The notes: generated by a model not told the origin, from the letters alone. A stretch of 64,000 bases of DNA from Stutzerimonas stutzeri (GCA_019056435.1 CP077641.1:3224001-3288000); one strand, 5' to 3'; counted from the first letter of the stretch, positions 10,124 through 23,330 are shown. Made by a program: numbers and translations.

Positions 10124-10975
10124 TCAGGCCTGGGGGTCGCGGTCGGCTTGCCTGAACAGCTGGCTGCCGCAGCGGCTGCAGAACGCAGCGTTCGGCTCAT
10201 GAGTGAGCTTTTCACAGGTCGGGCAGCGATGCTGCAGGCTGTCGGCGCGCATTGCCGTGGCGAGCTCGGCCGTGAAAATGCCGGTGGGGACCGCGATGAT
10301 CGAATAGCCGGTGATCATCACGAGCGTCGCCACGGCCTTGCCGAGCGGCGTGACCGGGACGATATCCCCGAAGCCCACGGTGGTGATCGTCACCACCGCC
10401 CAGTAGATGCTCATCGGGATGCTGGTAAAGCCGTTCGCCGGCCCTTCGATCACGTACATCAGCGTCCCGTACACCAGCACCATGGTGGTAACGCTGAGCA
10501 GGAACACGATGATTTTCTGCTTGCTGCCGCGCAGCGCGACGAGCAGAAAATTGGCCTGGCTGAGGTACTGGGTCAGCTTTAGCACCCGGAAGACCCGTAG
10601 CATGCGGATGGCTCGCACCACGAGCAGGTACTCCGCATCCGGCAGCAGCAGCGCAATGAAGGCGGGTACCACCGACAGCAGATCGATCGCCCCGTAGAAG
10701 CTGAACACGTACTTGCGCGGCTCCGGGTGGCAATAGATGCGCACCAGGTATTCGACGAGAAAGATGCCTGTGAACAGCCATTCCAGGCCGTCGAGCAACA
10801 AACCGTAGCGCTCGCTGTAATGGGCGATGCTGTCGAACATCACCACCACCAGGCTGGCGAAGATAACGACGAGCAGCCAGGTGTCGAAGCGTCGGCCGGC
10901 CGGGGTGTTGGTGAAGAAGATGATGACGTAGAGGCGCTCTCGCCAATTCATGGATTGGAGGGCGTCGTTGTCCAT
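10124..10975 (-). CDS. Voltage-gated potassium channel (six-helix ion transporter) with C-terminal zinc ribbon
   Basis: A 283-aa inner-membrane channel. Helices S1-S6 span about residues 30-225. The S4 voltage sensor is clear ([14 protein letters not shown], about residues 121-134), and the pore loop carries the K+ selectivity filter TVGFGD near residue 200. After S6 a short cytoplasmic tail has a two-CxxC zinc ribbon (CPTCEKL ... FCSRCGSQL). It is a member of the ion_trans family seen in many pseudomonads next to a moaA paralogue, as here. No RCK/TrkA-N domain is present, so gating by nucleotides is not expected. Divergent from moaA; I cannot tell its physiological trigger from sequence. Confidence 0.93.
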   Translation of the reverse strand: MDNDALQSMNWRERLYVIIFFTNTPAGRRFDTWLLVVIFASLVVVMFDSIAHYSERYGLLLDGLEWLFTGIFLVEYLVRIYCHPEPRKYVFSFYGAIDLLSVVPAFIALLLPDAEYLLVVRAIRMLRVFRVLKLTQYLSQANFLLVALRGSKQKIIVFLLSVTTMVLVYGTLMYVIEGPANGFTSIPMSIYWAVVTITTVGFGDIVPVTPLGKAVATLVMITGYSIIAVPTGIFTAELATAMRADSLQHRCPTCEKLTHEPNAAFCSRCGSQLFRQADRDPQA

Positions 10976-11190
10976 GTGCAGCTCCCGGTCAAATGTGCGC
11001 AGTATCCCCGAGATCGCCGGGTGCGCAAACGGATGGTTGTGCCATTGGCGCCGCGAGGTTGTCGAATCTACCGGATGCAGGGCAGGCGTCGATGCGCTTG
11101 CCTTCGATCAACCCTCCAGTCCGCAAGTTTTGCCACCCTGCGCTTTCAGGAATAGTCTTAGCCATGCGCATCAAGCCGTTGGAGAGCGAC

Positions 11191-12184
11191 ATGCCAGATT
11201 CGAAGTTGGTCGACCCGTTCGGCCGACGCATCACTTACTTGCGACTGTCGGTGACCGATCGCTGCGACTTCCGTTGCACCTATTGCATGAGCGAGGACAT
11301 GGTCTTCGCCCCGCGCGCGCAGATCCTGACCTTGGAAGAACTCTATGCTGTCGCCGACGCCTTCATCAGCCTGGGCGTCAAGCGAATCCGGGTGACGGGG
11401 GCGAACCACTGGTGCGCAAGGGCCTGACCGGTTTGCTGGCTCAGCTGGGCGCGCGCGCGGAGCTCGAGGATCTGTCGATCACCACCAACGGATCGCAGCT
11501 GTCCATCCTCGCGGCCGATCTGAAGGCGGCGGGTGTCACCCGGTTGAACGTCAGCCTGGATTCGCTGCGGGCGGAACGGTTCGCCGAACTGACCCGCCGC
11601 GACAAGCTCGCGCAAGTGCTCGAGGGTATCGAGACGGCGCGGCGTGCCGGCTTCCGGCGCATCAAGCTCAACAGCGTGATCCAGAAGGGGCGCAACGATG
11701 ACGAGGTGCTGGACCTTGTCCACTTCGCCGTCGAGCACGGCCTGGACATCAGCTTTATCGAGGAAATGCCGCTGGGGCAGGTCTCGAGCCATGAGCGAGA
11801 AATCACCTTCTGCTCGAGCGACGAGGTGCGCGAGCGCATCGAGGCCGGCTACACGCTGGTGCGCAGCAGTCACACGACAGGCGGGCCGTCGCGTTACTGG
11901 CAGGTCGCGGGCAGCGAGACCCAGGTCGGCTTTATTTCTCCACATAGCAATAACTTCTGCGGCAGTTGCAACCGGGTGCGGGTCACCGCTGAAGGCAAGC
12001 TGGTGCTGTGCCTGGGGCATGACGGCGCGCTGGACCTCAAAAGCCTGATGCGCCGCTACCCGGGGACAGCGACCGCCTTCGTCAGGCACTGGTCGACGCC
12101 TTGCAGCTCAAGCCTGAAAAACACGAGTTCCGCACCGACGAGCAGGTGCAGGTCGTCCGCTTCATGAGCGTCACTGGCGGCTGA
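11191..12184 (+). CDS. moaA: GTP 3',8-cyclase MoaA (molybdenum cofactor), two frameshifts
   Basis: Radical-SAM enzyme for the first step of molybdopterin synthesis (with MoaC, GTP to cyclic pyranopterin monophosphate). The N-terminal SAM cluster motif is CDFRCTYC, and the C-terminal cluster cysteines are in FCGSCNRVR and VLCLG. Two single-base losses break the frame: a G run at 11397-11401 must be six Gs to give [12 protein letters not shown], and a G run at 12062-12065 must be five Gs to reach the family C-terminus ([11 protein letters not shown]). Corrected length is about 331 aa. I chose the ATG at 11191 because GGAGAG lies 5 bases upstream; an in-frame ATG at 11164 is the alternative. It stands alone, which suggests a paralogue separate from any main moa cluster. 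Confidence 0.9.
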
Positions 12185-12258
12185 GGGGCGCTACCGCGGG
12201 GGCGATCCGCTCGCTGACCGGTGCTGCTCGCTGCAATCCGTCTTTCGGTCCTTGACAA

Positions 12259-12290
12259 CCTGTGCGCCAGCGCTGCTGGCGATACACAGG
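12259..12290. repeat. Nested dyad upstream of smc
   Basis: Outer arms CCTGTG/CACAGG enclose inner arms CGCCAG/CTGGCG, so the RNA could fold as a stem-loop. It starts right after a TTGACA-like hexamer (12252-12257) and lies about 110 bases before smc. No T run follows, so it is not an obvious terminator. It could be a regulator site or simply the moaA mRNA end. Confidence 0.4.
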
Positions 12291-12402
12291 CACATGCTAG
12301 ACTTCGCGGCTTTCGCTCAATTGCCACGACGCGCTCCGATTCCATGCAGCCACAGGCGTCCATCCGATTCCAGCCCGCGAGCCGATAGCCAGGAAGGCCC
12401 CC

Positions 12403-15400
12403 ATGCGTCTGAAAAGCATCAAACTCGCCGGTTTCAAATCCTTCGTCGATCCGACCACGGTCAGCTTTCCGAGCAACATGGCGGCGGTCGTCGGTCCCAA
12501 CGGCTGTGGGAAGTCCAACATCATCGACGCCGTGCGTTGGGTCATGGGCGAGAGCTCCGCAAAGAACCTGCGTGGCGAGTCGATGACCGACGTCATCTTC
12601 AACGGCTCGAATACGCGCAAGCCGGTCACTCAGGCGAGCATCGAACTCATCTTCGATAACTCCGACGGCACCTTGACCGGGGAATATGCGGCCTTTGCCG
12701 AGATTTCGATCAGGCGCCGCGTGACCCGTGACGCGCAGAACACCTATTTCCTCAATGGCGTGAAATGCCGCCGGCGCGACATCACGGACATCTTCCTCGG
12801 CACCGGGCTGGGCCCGCGCAGCTACTCGATCATCGAACAGGGCATGATCTCCCGGCTCATCGAGGCGCGACCGGAGGATCTGCGCAACTTCATCGAAGAG
12901 GCGGCCGGGATATCCAAGTACAAGGAACGTCGCCGCGAAACCGAGAACCGCATCCGCCGCACCCACGAGAACCTCGAGCGCCTGACCGACCTGCGCGAAG
13001 AGCTCGAGCGCCAGTTGGAGCGCTTGCACCGACAGGCGCAGTCCGCCGAAAAATATCAGGAGTACAAGTCCGAAGAGCGACAACTCAAGGCACAGCTCTC
13101 TGCGTTGCGCTGGCAGGCGTTGAACGCTCAGGTCGGCCAGCGCGAGCAGGTGATCGGTGATCAGGAGGTGGGCTTCGAGGCCCTGGTCGCCGAGCAACGG
13201 AACGCCGATGCCAGCATCGAACGGCTGCGCGACGGACATCATGAGTTGTCCGAGCGTTTCAACCTCGTGCAGGGGCGCTTCTACTCCGTAGGCGGCGACA
13301 TCGCGAGGATCGAGCAAAGCATCCAGCACGGTCAGCAGCGCCTTCGCCAACTGCAGGACGACCTGCGCGAAGCGGAGCAGGCGCGCCTGGAAACCGAATC
13401 CCATCTCGGCCATGACCGCACCTTTGCTCGCAACGCTCGCCGAAGAGCTGGCGATGCTGGAGCCCGAACAGGAACTGGCCAGCGCCGCTGCGGAAGAGAC
13501 CGCCATTCAGCTGGAAGATGCCGAGACGGGCATGCAGCGCTGGCAGGAACAATGGGAACGGTTCAACCAGCAGAGCGCGGAGCCGCGGCAGGCAGCGGAA
13601 ATCCAGCAGGCCCGAATCCAGCAGCTCGAGCAAAGCCTCGAACGGTTGGCGGAGCGACAGCGCCGGCTTGACGACGAACGCGCCGCACTGGGTTCGGACC
13701 CGGAGGACGCTGCGATCGCCGAGCTGGGTGAGCAGTTGGCCACCGGCGAGTTGAGACTCGAAACCCTGAGCGAGGCTCAGCAGCAAACCGAAGACAAGCT
13801 CGACGAAATACGTGAGCACTTGCAACTGGCCGGCCAATCTCAGCAGCAGGCTCAGGGCGAACTGCAGCGCCTCAATGGTCGTATCGCCTCGCTGGAAGCC
13901 CTGCAGCAGGCGGCGATGGACCCTGGCAAAGGCGTGTCCGACTGGCTGCGAGAGTGCGCGCTGGACACGCATCCGCGCCTGGCCGACAGCCTGCGTGTCG
14001 AGCCGGGCTGGGAGCTGGCCGTTGAAACGGTTCTGGGCGCGGATCTGCAGGCGGTTCAGCTCGAGGCCTTCGATGATCTCGATCTGGCGGGTTTCGACCA
14101 AGGCGAACTACGCCTGGTCAGCCCTGCAAGCGGTGGACGCCGCATGGCTGGCAGTCTGCTGGACAAGGTCGAGTCGGCGGTCGATCTGTCGCCGTGGCTC
14201 GGTCTCGTTCGGCCGGTGGAGGATCTGACCCAGGCGTTGGCCGCGCGCCCGGCACTGGCAGAAGGCGAGAGCCTGATCAGCCGCGACGGCTACTGGGTTG
14301 GCCGGCATTTTCTCCGAGTGCGTCGTGCCCGAGAGGCGGAATCCGGATTGCTCGCACGCGGCCAGGAACTCGAGCGGCTATTGGCGGAGCGTGAGGAACG
14401 CGAGCAAGACCTCGAACTGGCGGAGGCGGAGCTCGATCGCTTACGTCAGGCGCAACGTGAGCACGAGGAAGTCCGCGAACGGCAGCGTCGCGAGCATCAG
14501 GAAGAGTCGCGGCAGTTGGGGGAGATAAAGGCGCAGCTGTCGGCAAGCACGGTGCGTCTCGAGCAGCTCAGCCTCCGGCGGCAGCGGTTGGAAGCCGAGC
14601 TTGGTGAACTGGCTGAGCAGCGTGAGGTGGAAACCGAGCAGTTGGGCGAGTCACGCCTGCGTTTGCAGGATGCGCTCGACGCGATGGCGCAGGACACCGA
14701 GCAGCGTGAGCGGCTATTGGCCAACCGCGACGAAATCCGTGAATCACTCGATCGCGTCCGCCAGGAAGCTCGGCAGCAGAAGGATCGCGCCCATCAGCTG
14801 GCCGTCAGGGTGGGCTCTATCAAGGCCCAGCACGACTCCACGCGGCAGGCGCTCGAGCGCCTGCAGCAGCAATTCGAGCGTGCCGTCGAGCGCCGGGAAC
14901 AGCTGAGCCTCAACCTGGAGGAGGGCGACGCCCCCTCGAGGAGCTGCGCATGAAGCTTGAGGAGCTTCTGGACCGACGATTAGCGGTGGAGGAAGAGCTC
15001 AAACAGGCGAGGTTGGCCCTGGAAGACGCGGACCGGGACTTGCGCGATGCCGAGCGGCGCCGCAGCCAGGCTGAGCAACAGGCACAACTGCTTCGCGGTC
15101 AGCTCGAGCAGCAACGCATGGAGTGGCAAGCGCTGACTGTGCGGCGCAAGGCGCTTCAGGAACAGTTGCAGCAGGACGGCTTCGACCTGCATGGTGTGTT
15201 GGCAACCCTGCCGGAACACGCGAGCGAGACGGAGTGGGAAGCCGAACTGGAGCGACTCGCTGCACGCATCCAGCGCCTCGGGCCGATCAACCTGGCGGCC
15301 ATTGACGAATACCAGCAGCAGTCGGAGCGCAAACGCTACCTCGATGCCCAGAACGAGGATCTGGTCGAAGCGCTCGACACGCTCGAGAACGTGATCCGCA

Positions 15401-15891
15401 AGATCGACAAGGAAACCCGCAATCGTTTCAAGGAAACCTTCGACCAGATCAATGCCGGCCTCCAGGCTTTGTTTCCAAAGGTTTTCGGCGGTGGCAACGC
15501 TTATCTGGAACTTACCGGGGAAGATTTACTCGATACCGGGGTGGCGATCATGGCTCGGCCGCCCGGTAAGAAGAACAGCACCATTCATCTTCTTTCCGGT
15601 GGCGAGAAGGCCCTGACCGCCCTGGCGCTGGTGTTTGCGATCTTCCAGCTCAACCCGGCGCCGTTCTGCATGCTCGACGAGGTGGATGCTCCTTTGGACG
15701 ACGCCAACGTTGGGCGTTACGCGCGGCTGGTCAAGGAAATGTCGGAAAAGGTGCAATTCATCTATATCACGCATAACAAGATCGCGATGGAAATGGCGGA
15801 CCAGCTCATGGGGGTCACCATGCATGAGCCGGGATGCTCGCGCCTCGTCGCGGTAGACGTGGAGGAGGCCGTCGCCCTCGCAGAGGCGTGA
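12403..15891 (+). CDS. smc: Chromosome partition protein SMC, two frameshifts
   Basis: About 1162 aa. It is the ATPase core of the condensin-like SMC-ScpAB complex that loads at parS sites and aligns chromosome arms. The head is built from an N-terminal Walker A ([10 protein letters not shown], near residue 31) and the C-terminal signature [12 protein letters not shown] and Walker [14 protein letters not shown]; between are two long coiled coils and a hinge around 13.93-14.25 kb. Two frame changes interrupt it: near 13423-13425 a T run has one base too many, joining HLGHDRT to [12 protein letters not shown]; at 14931-14935 a C run has one too few, joining LEEGDAP to [12 protein letters not shown]. 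They cancel, so the span is divisible by three. Order smc-zipA-ligA is the usual pseudomonad one, which argues against a real inactivation. Confidence 0.95.
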
Positions 15892-16072
15892 ACGGGTCGT
15901 TATCGCGGCGCCACGCGGGCGCCGGTTGCCCCATAAAAGAGCGGGGGCGGGCGGTGCACATCGACCGTTCGTCGTGCTAGCTTAGGGCACAATTTTTTAC
16001 GATGCGCAGCAGAGCCTTTTCAGCGGTTCGAAAACTGCGTCTTTATCATCGATTTCAGGGGTTTGAGCATTA

Positions 16073-16906
16073 ATGGATATCGGTCTGCGCGAGTGGCTGA
16101 TCCTCATCGGCATCATCGTTATCGCCGGCATTCTGTTCGACGGTTGGCGGCGGATGCGCGGCAGCAAGGGCAAGTTGAAATTCAAACTGGATCGCAACAT
16201 CGCCAGCAGCTTTCCGGACGATGACACCAGTAACGAGCTGCTCGGTCCGCCTCGGGTCGTCAGTCGCAATAACGAGCCTTCTCTCGACGAGACCGACCTG
16301 CCATCGATGACCGCGCGGGAACCCGCACCCGGGCGAGAGTCTTCCAAGCGTCGTGCTGCCGAGCCTCGGCAAGGCGATCTGCATTTTTCCGACGAGCCTG
16401 TGCCGACGCTGCTGGATCCGGTAATGGACGAACAGGATGAATCGGAACCACAAGCGCCTGCCGACCAATCGCCGGTCGAAGAAGTTCTGGTGATCAACGT
16501 GATCTCACGCGATCCAGCTGGCTTCCGCGGGCCGGCATTGCTGCAGAACATCCTGGAGAGCGGGCTACGATTCGGCGAAATGGATATCTTCCACCGCCAC
16601 GAAAGCATGGCCGGGAATGGCGAGGTGCTGTTCTCCATGGCCAACGCGGTCAAGCCCGGAACCTTCGACCTGGACGACATCGACCACTTCACGACGCCTG
16701 CGGTCAGTTTTTTCCTTGGCTTGCCGGGCCCGCGCCATCCGAAGCAGGCATTCGACGTCATGGTCGCGGCGGCGCGCAAGCTTTCTTCCGAGCTCAACGG
16801 CGAATTGAAGGACGATCAGCGCAGTGTTCTGACTGCCCAGACCATCGAGCATTACCGCCAGCGTATCGTCGAGTACGAACGCCGGCAGATGACGCTCAAG
16901 CGTTGA
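16073..16906 (+). CDS. zipA: Cell division protein ZipA
   Basis: A 277-aa inner-membrane division protein that tethers FtsZ polymers to the membrane and recruits later divisome proteins. The N-terminal anchor ([20 protein letters not shown], about residues 4-23) is followed by a basic juxtamembrane patch ([10 protein letters not shown]), an acidic, proline-containing flexible linker (about residues 40-135), and the globular FtsZ-binding domain (from [16 protein letters not shown] to about residue 265). The arrangement and its place between smc and ligA are diagnostic. The frame is intact. A terminator follows at 16917-16945. Confidence 0.95.
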   Translation: MDIGLREWLILIGIIVIAGILFDGWRRMRGSKGKLKFKLDRNIASSFPDDDTSNELLGPPRVVSRNNEPSLDETDLPSMTAREPAPGRESSKRRAAEPRQGDLHFSDEPVPTLLDPVMDEQDESEPQAPADQSPVEEVLVINVISRDPAGFRGPALLQNILESGLRFGEMDIFHRHESMAGNGEVLFSMANAVKPGTFDLDDIDHFTTPAVSFFLGLPGPRHPKQAFDVMVAAARKLSSELNGELKDDQRSVLTAQTIEHYRQRIVEYERRQMTLKR

Positions 16907-16916
16907 GGAGCACTCG

Positions 16917-16945
16917 CACCGGGCCATCGCGCCCGGTGTCTTTTT
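16917..16945 (+). terminator. Rho-independent terminator of zipA
   Basis: An 8-bp perfect stem (16917-16924 with 16931-16938), a 6-base loop and a T tract at 16941-16945, beginning 11 bases after the zipA stop. It implies that ligA, 158 bases further on, has its own promoter. Confidence 0.85.
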
Positions 16946-16976
16946 CGGCGGCATGTTGCGGCCACTGTGTTGGTAG

Positions 16977-19468
<2,492 letters not shown>

Positions 19469-19527
19469 AGCGCCGAACGGCCGGGCGTCCACGACCCCGG
19501 CCCTATTGGCATACACACCGAACCCAC

Positions 19528-19559
19528 CCATAGGAGCCAGCTTGCTGGCGGTCGCTCCA
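19528..19559. repeat. REP-like palindromic element
   Basis: The stretch CATAGGAGCCAGCTTGCTGG, followed by CGGTCGCTCC, resembles the extragenic palindromes common in fluorescent pseudomonads (GTAGGAGCGAGCTTGCTCGC type). The core CCAGCTTGCTGG is self-complementary apart from the centre. It is intergenic, as expected, and the only copy I noticed in the window. Confidence 0.5.
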
Positions 19560-19789
19560 ATGCTGCTGGCGGCCAGCCACGCTCGCTGCTCATCCTCGCG
19601 AACCCCAATCCAGCCACCCGAGGCCCTGCGTATGGCTCCAACGGGTCTGCGCGGCGCCCCCTACACCATTTCCCGCTAAAGTTTTTCACCACCCGTCCGA
19701 AACCCTGTGCAGGCGGGCTCGCTTGGTTGCGAATCCGCCGGTGTCGTACAGGTTGTTCCAGGGGCTTGCAAAAAAATTCAAATGCCTCC

Positions 19790-19816
19790 TAAAGCTCACC
19801 GAAACGACGCCGATAA
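19790..19816 (+). promoter_or_regulatory. FliA (sigma-28) promoter of fliC
   Basis: TAAAGCTC at 19790-19797, an 11-base spacer, and a perfect GCCGATAA at 19809-19816, compared with the enterobacterial sigma-28 consensus TAAAGTTT-N11-GCCGATAA. It lies 98 bases upstream of the flagellin start, which places flagellin in the late flagellar class. Confidence 0.88.
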
Positions 19817-19914
19817 GCTAATCGAATGCGAACTCAATGGGTGCCTGGGCAAACAGCCGGCCCGGAGTCGCAAGCTCAGGCAACCAAAGTAACTAGCGCC
19901 CTTGGAGGCACATC

Positions 19915-21406
19915 ATGGCTCTTACAGTCAACACCAACGTCGCTTCGCTGAACACGCAGCGCAACCTGAATTCCTCGTCCAATTCGCTGGCCACTTCCAT
20001 GCAGCGTCTTTCGACCGGCAGCCGTATCAACAGCGCCAAGGATGACGCTGCAGGTCTGCAGATCTCCAACCGTCTGACCAGCCAGGTCAACGGCCTGAAC
20101 GTAGCGGTCCGTAACGCCAATGACGGTATCTCCTTGGCGCAGACCGCAGAAGGCGCGCTGCAACAGTCCACCAATATCCTGCAGCGTATGCGCGATCTTG
20201 CCCTGCAAGCAGCTAACGGCAGCAACGATTCCAATGATCGGTCTGCGCTGCAGAAAGAAGTGGGCGCTCTCCAGAACGAACTAACTCGAATCTCTGAAAC
20301 TACGACATTCGGTGGTCGTAAGCTGCTGGACGGCTCGTTCGGTTCAACCTCCTTCCAGGTTGGCGCAAACTCGAACGAAACCATCGACGTTTCGATAGGC
20401 AATGCAAGCGCAGCCAAGATCGGTGCTTACACTTCGGATAAGGCCGGCTCGGCTCTTGGTGTGGCTACTGCTGCAGCAGGTGATGCATCCGGTACGTTGA
20501 CCATCTCCGCCAACGGTAAGGAGTATGACGTTCAAGCGTTCACTGCAACCGATACGGCTGGTGAGATTGCCAAAAAAATCAACCAGGTCGGTTCGCCGGT
20601 AAAAAGCCTCTGCGCGTACTGATGCGGTCCTGACTAAAGCTGCCAGCGTAGCAACGTTCGATCTGAAAATTGAAGTATCCAAGACCAATACTGGAACCGC
20701 AGACTCCACTATTGATCTGAAGGGCCTCACCACTTTTGATCAGGTTGTAAGCGCAGTTAACTCTAGCGGTGCCGGTATCTCTGCCAAAGTAAACGGTGAC
20801 GGCACTCTCGAAATCAGTTCGGCAGATGGTGCTGCAATCAAGTTTACCGCCTCTGGTTTGCAGGCTGACGGGACAACCGCCATTGCTGGTGCCGACCTTA
20901 CGGTGCAAGCGCGTTCCGCAGAGGATAGCGACAGCGATAATGCTGGGGATCTTTCCACTGCAGCGAACATCGGTGCTGGTACTGCTGTAGCGAACGGCGC
21001 GTTGAAACTTAGCTCCTCGGCTGCATACTCGCTCTCGACTGCCACCGCGGCCGATGTTGCAAAAATCACCGGTGAACCCGCAGGGAAGTTGGCCAAGATC
21101 AGCGATGTCGACGTAAGCACTGCCTACGGCGCTCAGAACGCAGTTGATGTAATCGACGCAGCCATCGCGTTCATCGACTCGCAACGTTCCGATCTGGGTG
21201 CTGTACAGAATCGCTTCGACAACACCATCGCAAACTTGCAAAGCATCTCTGAAAACGTGTCCGCCGCTCGCGGCCGTATCCAGGACACCGACTTCGCGGC
21301 CGAAACTGCGAATCTGAGCAAGAACCAGATCCTCCAGCAGGCTGGTACTGCGATCCTGGCTCAGGCCAAGCAGCTGCCGCAGGCTGTTCTCAGTCTGCTG
21401 CAGTAA
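19915..21406 (+). CDS. fliC: Flagellin, one frameshift
   Basis: Filament subunit of about 496 aa after correction. The conserved D0/D1 ends are textbook: N-terminal [19 protein letters not shown] through [19 protein letters not shown], and C-terminal [20 protein letters not shown] through [19 protein letters not shown]. The central part (about residues 175-395) is the variable, surface-exposed region, rich in Ala, Ser and Thr and visibly less GC-rich than the flanking genes. The frame breaks at an A5 run (20601-20605); four As give [17 protein letters not shown] and restore the full gene. A GGAGG site precedes the ATG and a sigma-28 promoter lies upstream. Secretion is by the flagellar type III system through the FliD cap; FliS, encoded downstream, is the chaperone. 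Confidence 0.95.
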
Positions 21407-21419
21407 GCGCGGCATAACG

Positions 21420-21443
21420 GATGGGGCGGTTTCCCGCCCCATC
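21420..21443 (+). terminator. Hairpin after fliC (terminator or attenuator)
   Basis: A 10-bp GC-rich stem (21420-21429 with 21434-21443) and a 4-base loop, 13 bases after the flagellin stop. No T tract follows, and flaG starts 20 bases later. It may trim or stabilise the very abundant fliC mRNA while letting some transcripts continue into flaG. Confidence 0.6.
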
Positions 21444-21463
21444 GATTCATTGAGAGGTGAATC

Positions 21464-21813
21464 ATGGACGTCGCAAGATCAGTGGGTGTCCCGCTTGCGT
21501 CATCCTCGCCGAGCAACGCGATGCCCAGCTTCCGAATGGAGGCTGGGCTTTCGTCGTTGGGGGCGAAGATGAATCAGGCAAGCCTGGGCAGCGAATAGAC
21601 GTAAATGAGGCGGTTGAACGAATCCGCACGCAAGTGCAGGGACTTCAGCGCGATTTGAACTTCAGTGTGGATGACTCAACCGGTCAGGTGGTCGTTCAGG
21701 TTTTGGATGGCGACTCAGGTAAGGTGGTTCGGCAGATTCCATCGGAAGACCTTCTTCGCTTGGCCGAGCGGCTGGATGAAATGCGCAGCTTGCTGTTTGA
21801 AGCGAAGGCATAG
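21464..21813 (+). CDS. flaG: Flagellar protein FlaG, one frameshift
   Basis: About 116 aa after correction. The C-terminal half carries the FlaG domain (ERIRTQVQGLQRDLNFSVDD, then VVRQIPSEDLLRLAERLDE), while the N-terminus is variable and Ser-rich (MDVARSVGVPLASSSPSN). The frame opened by the well-placed ATG at 21464 (GAGAGGTGA upstream) stops at a TAG at 21596; adding one A to the AA at 21594-21595 gives GSEIDVNEAVERI and restores the gene. FlaG proteins modulate filament length in several bacteria. It sits in the standard pseudomonad position between fliC and fliD. Confidence 0.85.
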
Positions 21814-21881
21814 CGGCACGCTTTTTTGATTGTTCGGCTTGATACGGTAGAAGCTGCGGTTTTTTTGACGAGGTGCAGGCT

Positions 21882-23330
21882 ATGGCAGGCGTAACGGGTA
21901 TTGGATCCGGAATTGATATTGACAGTATCGTCGCTGGAATGGTCGCCGCCGAGCGTGCCCCTAAGGAATCCCAGCTCGCTACACTCGAAAAGAAAACCAC
22001 GACGCAGATTACGGCTGTTGGCGCGCTGAAATCAGCTATCAGCGAATTTCAGGCGGCACTCACGTCGTTGAACAAGCCGGACCTGTTCCAGGCGCGCTCC
22101 GCGAGCTCCAGCAAATCTGATCTGGTCGGTGTAACAGCGAGCACGACGGCCGGAGCAGGTAGTTACCAGGTCGAAGTCAAGGCGCTGGCTGCAAGCAGTA
22201 AGGTTGCGCTGGCCGCGGTTAGCAATACGGCCGAAGCGCCTGCTCGTTTTGCAACCGGTTCTCTGGCGATTTCGCTGGGCGTTCCGGGTGATCCTCCGTC
22301 CAAGGAAACGTTCTCCGTTAGCATAGACGACAGTAATAACACCCTGGCCGGCATGCGTGACGCCATCAATGCGGCAGGAAAGGACATGGGTGTGAGCGCA
22401 ACCATTGTCACCGATGAGCACGGTTCCCGGCTCGTTCTGAGTAGCAGCAAGACTGGAGCGGGGAGGGATATCAGCGTAGCGGCGACGGATACGGGTACGC
22501 CACAAGATGGTCAGCTGAGTTTGTCGTCTCTCGCCTTTGACGGCTCTGCGTCTGCTACTGCTGCTGGCCCTCGGGTGATCTCTCCGGCTCAAAGCGCGGA
22601 ACTCTATGTTGACGGGCTAAAAATTGTCAGTGAAAGCAACGCGGTCGCGGGCGCAATAGAAGGGGTCACGCTCGATGTTAAAGCCAAGACTGCGACAGGC
22701 GAGCCCCTGACGATCACGGTGGCTGAAGACAAAGCTGGGGTTAAGAAGCAGATCCAGTCATTCGTTGATGGCTACAACAAGCTGATCGGCGTGGTCAATG
22801 CTCAAACCAGAGTTACTTCGGTAGGGGAGGGCAAGGCGCCGGTGGCCGGTGCGTTGGTAGGTGATGCTACGGCACGCGCGCTGCTTAATACGATCCGCAA
22901 TGAACTGGTCAATGTGCAGGGCGATGGTGCGCTGCGTGCGCTGACCGATCTGGGCATTACGACGCAGAAGGACGGAACCCTCGCAATTGACAGCACGAAG
23001 CTGGACAAGGCGATGGCGAGTAATTTTGCCGAGCTGCCCGCACTGTTCACTGGCGAGCAGGGGCTTGCCGCGCGTTTGGACAATAAGCTCAAGCCCTACA
23101 CCGAAACGGGTGGCATTCTAGAACAGCGCAACAAGGCGATGACCGAAACGATCTCTAAGATCGATGATCAGAAAGAGGCGCTCACGCGCCGTATTACATC
23201 GCTGCAGGAACGGTTATACAAGCAGTTCAACGCAATGGATACGCTTGTAGGGCAGCTCACTAATACGTCTTCGAGTCTGCTTGCTTCCTTGGAAAACTTG
23301 CCTTGGGCGGCGAATAACTCCAAGCGCTAG
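21882..23330 (+). CDS. fliD: Flagellar hook-associated protein 2 (filament cap) FliD
   Basis: A 482-aa cap protein that catalyses flagellin insertion at the filament tip and, in P. aeruginosa, contributes to mucin adhesion. The N-terminal domain (MAGVTGIGSGIDIDSIVAGM) and the C-terminal coiled-coil domain (about residues 400-470: MTETISKIDDQKEALTRRI, then RLYKQFNAMDTLVGQL) are typical, with variable head domains between. The frame is intact. I chose the ATG at 21882, preceded by GAGG eight bases upstream; an in-frame GTG lies nine bases earlier. 68 bases separate it from flaG and 239 from fliS. Confidence 0.95.
   Translation: MAGVTGIGSGIDIDSIVAGMVAAERAPKESQLATLEKKTTTQITAVGALKSAISEFQAALTSLNKPDLFQARSASSSKSDLVGVTASTTAGAGSYQVEVKALAASSKVALAAVSNTAEAPARFATGSLAISLGVPGDPPSKETFSVSIDDSNNTLAGMRDAINAAGKDMGVSATIVTDEHGSRLVLSSSKTGAGRDISVAATDTGTPQDGQLSLSSLAFDGSASATAAGPRVISPAQSAELYVDGLKIVSESNAVAGAIEGVTLDVKAKTATGEPLTITVAEDKAGVKKQIQSFVDGYNKLIGVVNAQTRVTSVGEGKAPVAGALVGDATARALLNTIRNELVNVQGDGALRALTDLGITTQKDGTLAIDSTKLDKAMASNFAELPALFTGEQGLAARLDNKLKPYTETGGILEQRNKAMTETISKIDDQKEALTRRITSLQERLYKQFNAMDTLVGQLTNTSSSLLASLENLPWAANNSKR

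Larger units (their letters stand above)
19469..19914. other. 446-base gap between ligA and fliC
   Basis: I see no credible gene here. It holds a REP-like palindrome (19528-19559), a possible distal FliA-like element (TAAAGTTT at 19677-19684, 11 bases, then TCCGAAAC), the clear FliA promoter (19790-19816), and a GGAGG ribosome site just before the fliC ATG. The remaining bases hold no structure I recognise. Confidence 0.6.

Noticed and set aside
12082..13506. A 474-codon minus-strand frame opposite smc
   Set aside because: It is a shadow of the coiled-coil coding sequence and is leucine-rich only because it complements Glu/Gln/Arg codons.
19469..19700. Short plus and minus frames between ligA and fliC
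   Set aside because: No ribosome sites, unusual residue composition, overlap with a REP-like element; no support as genes.
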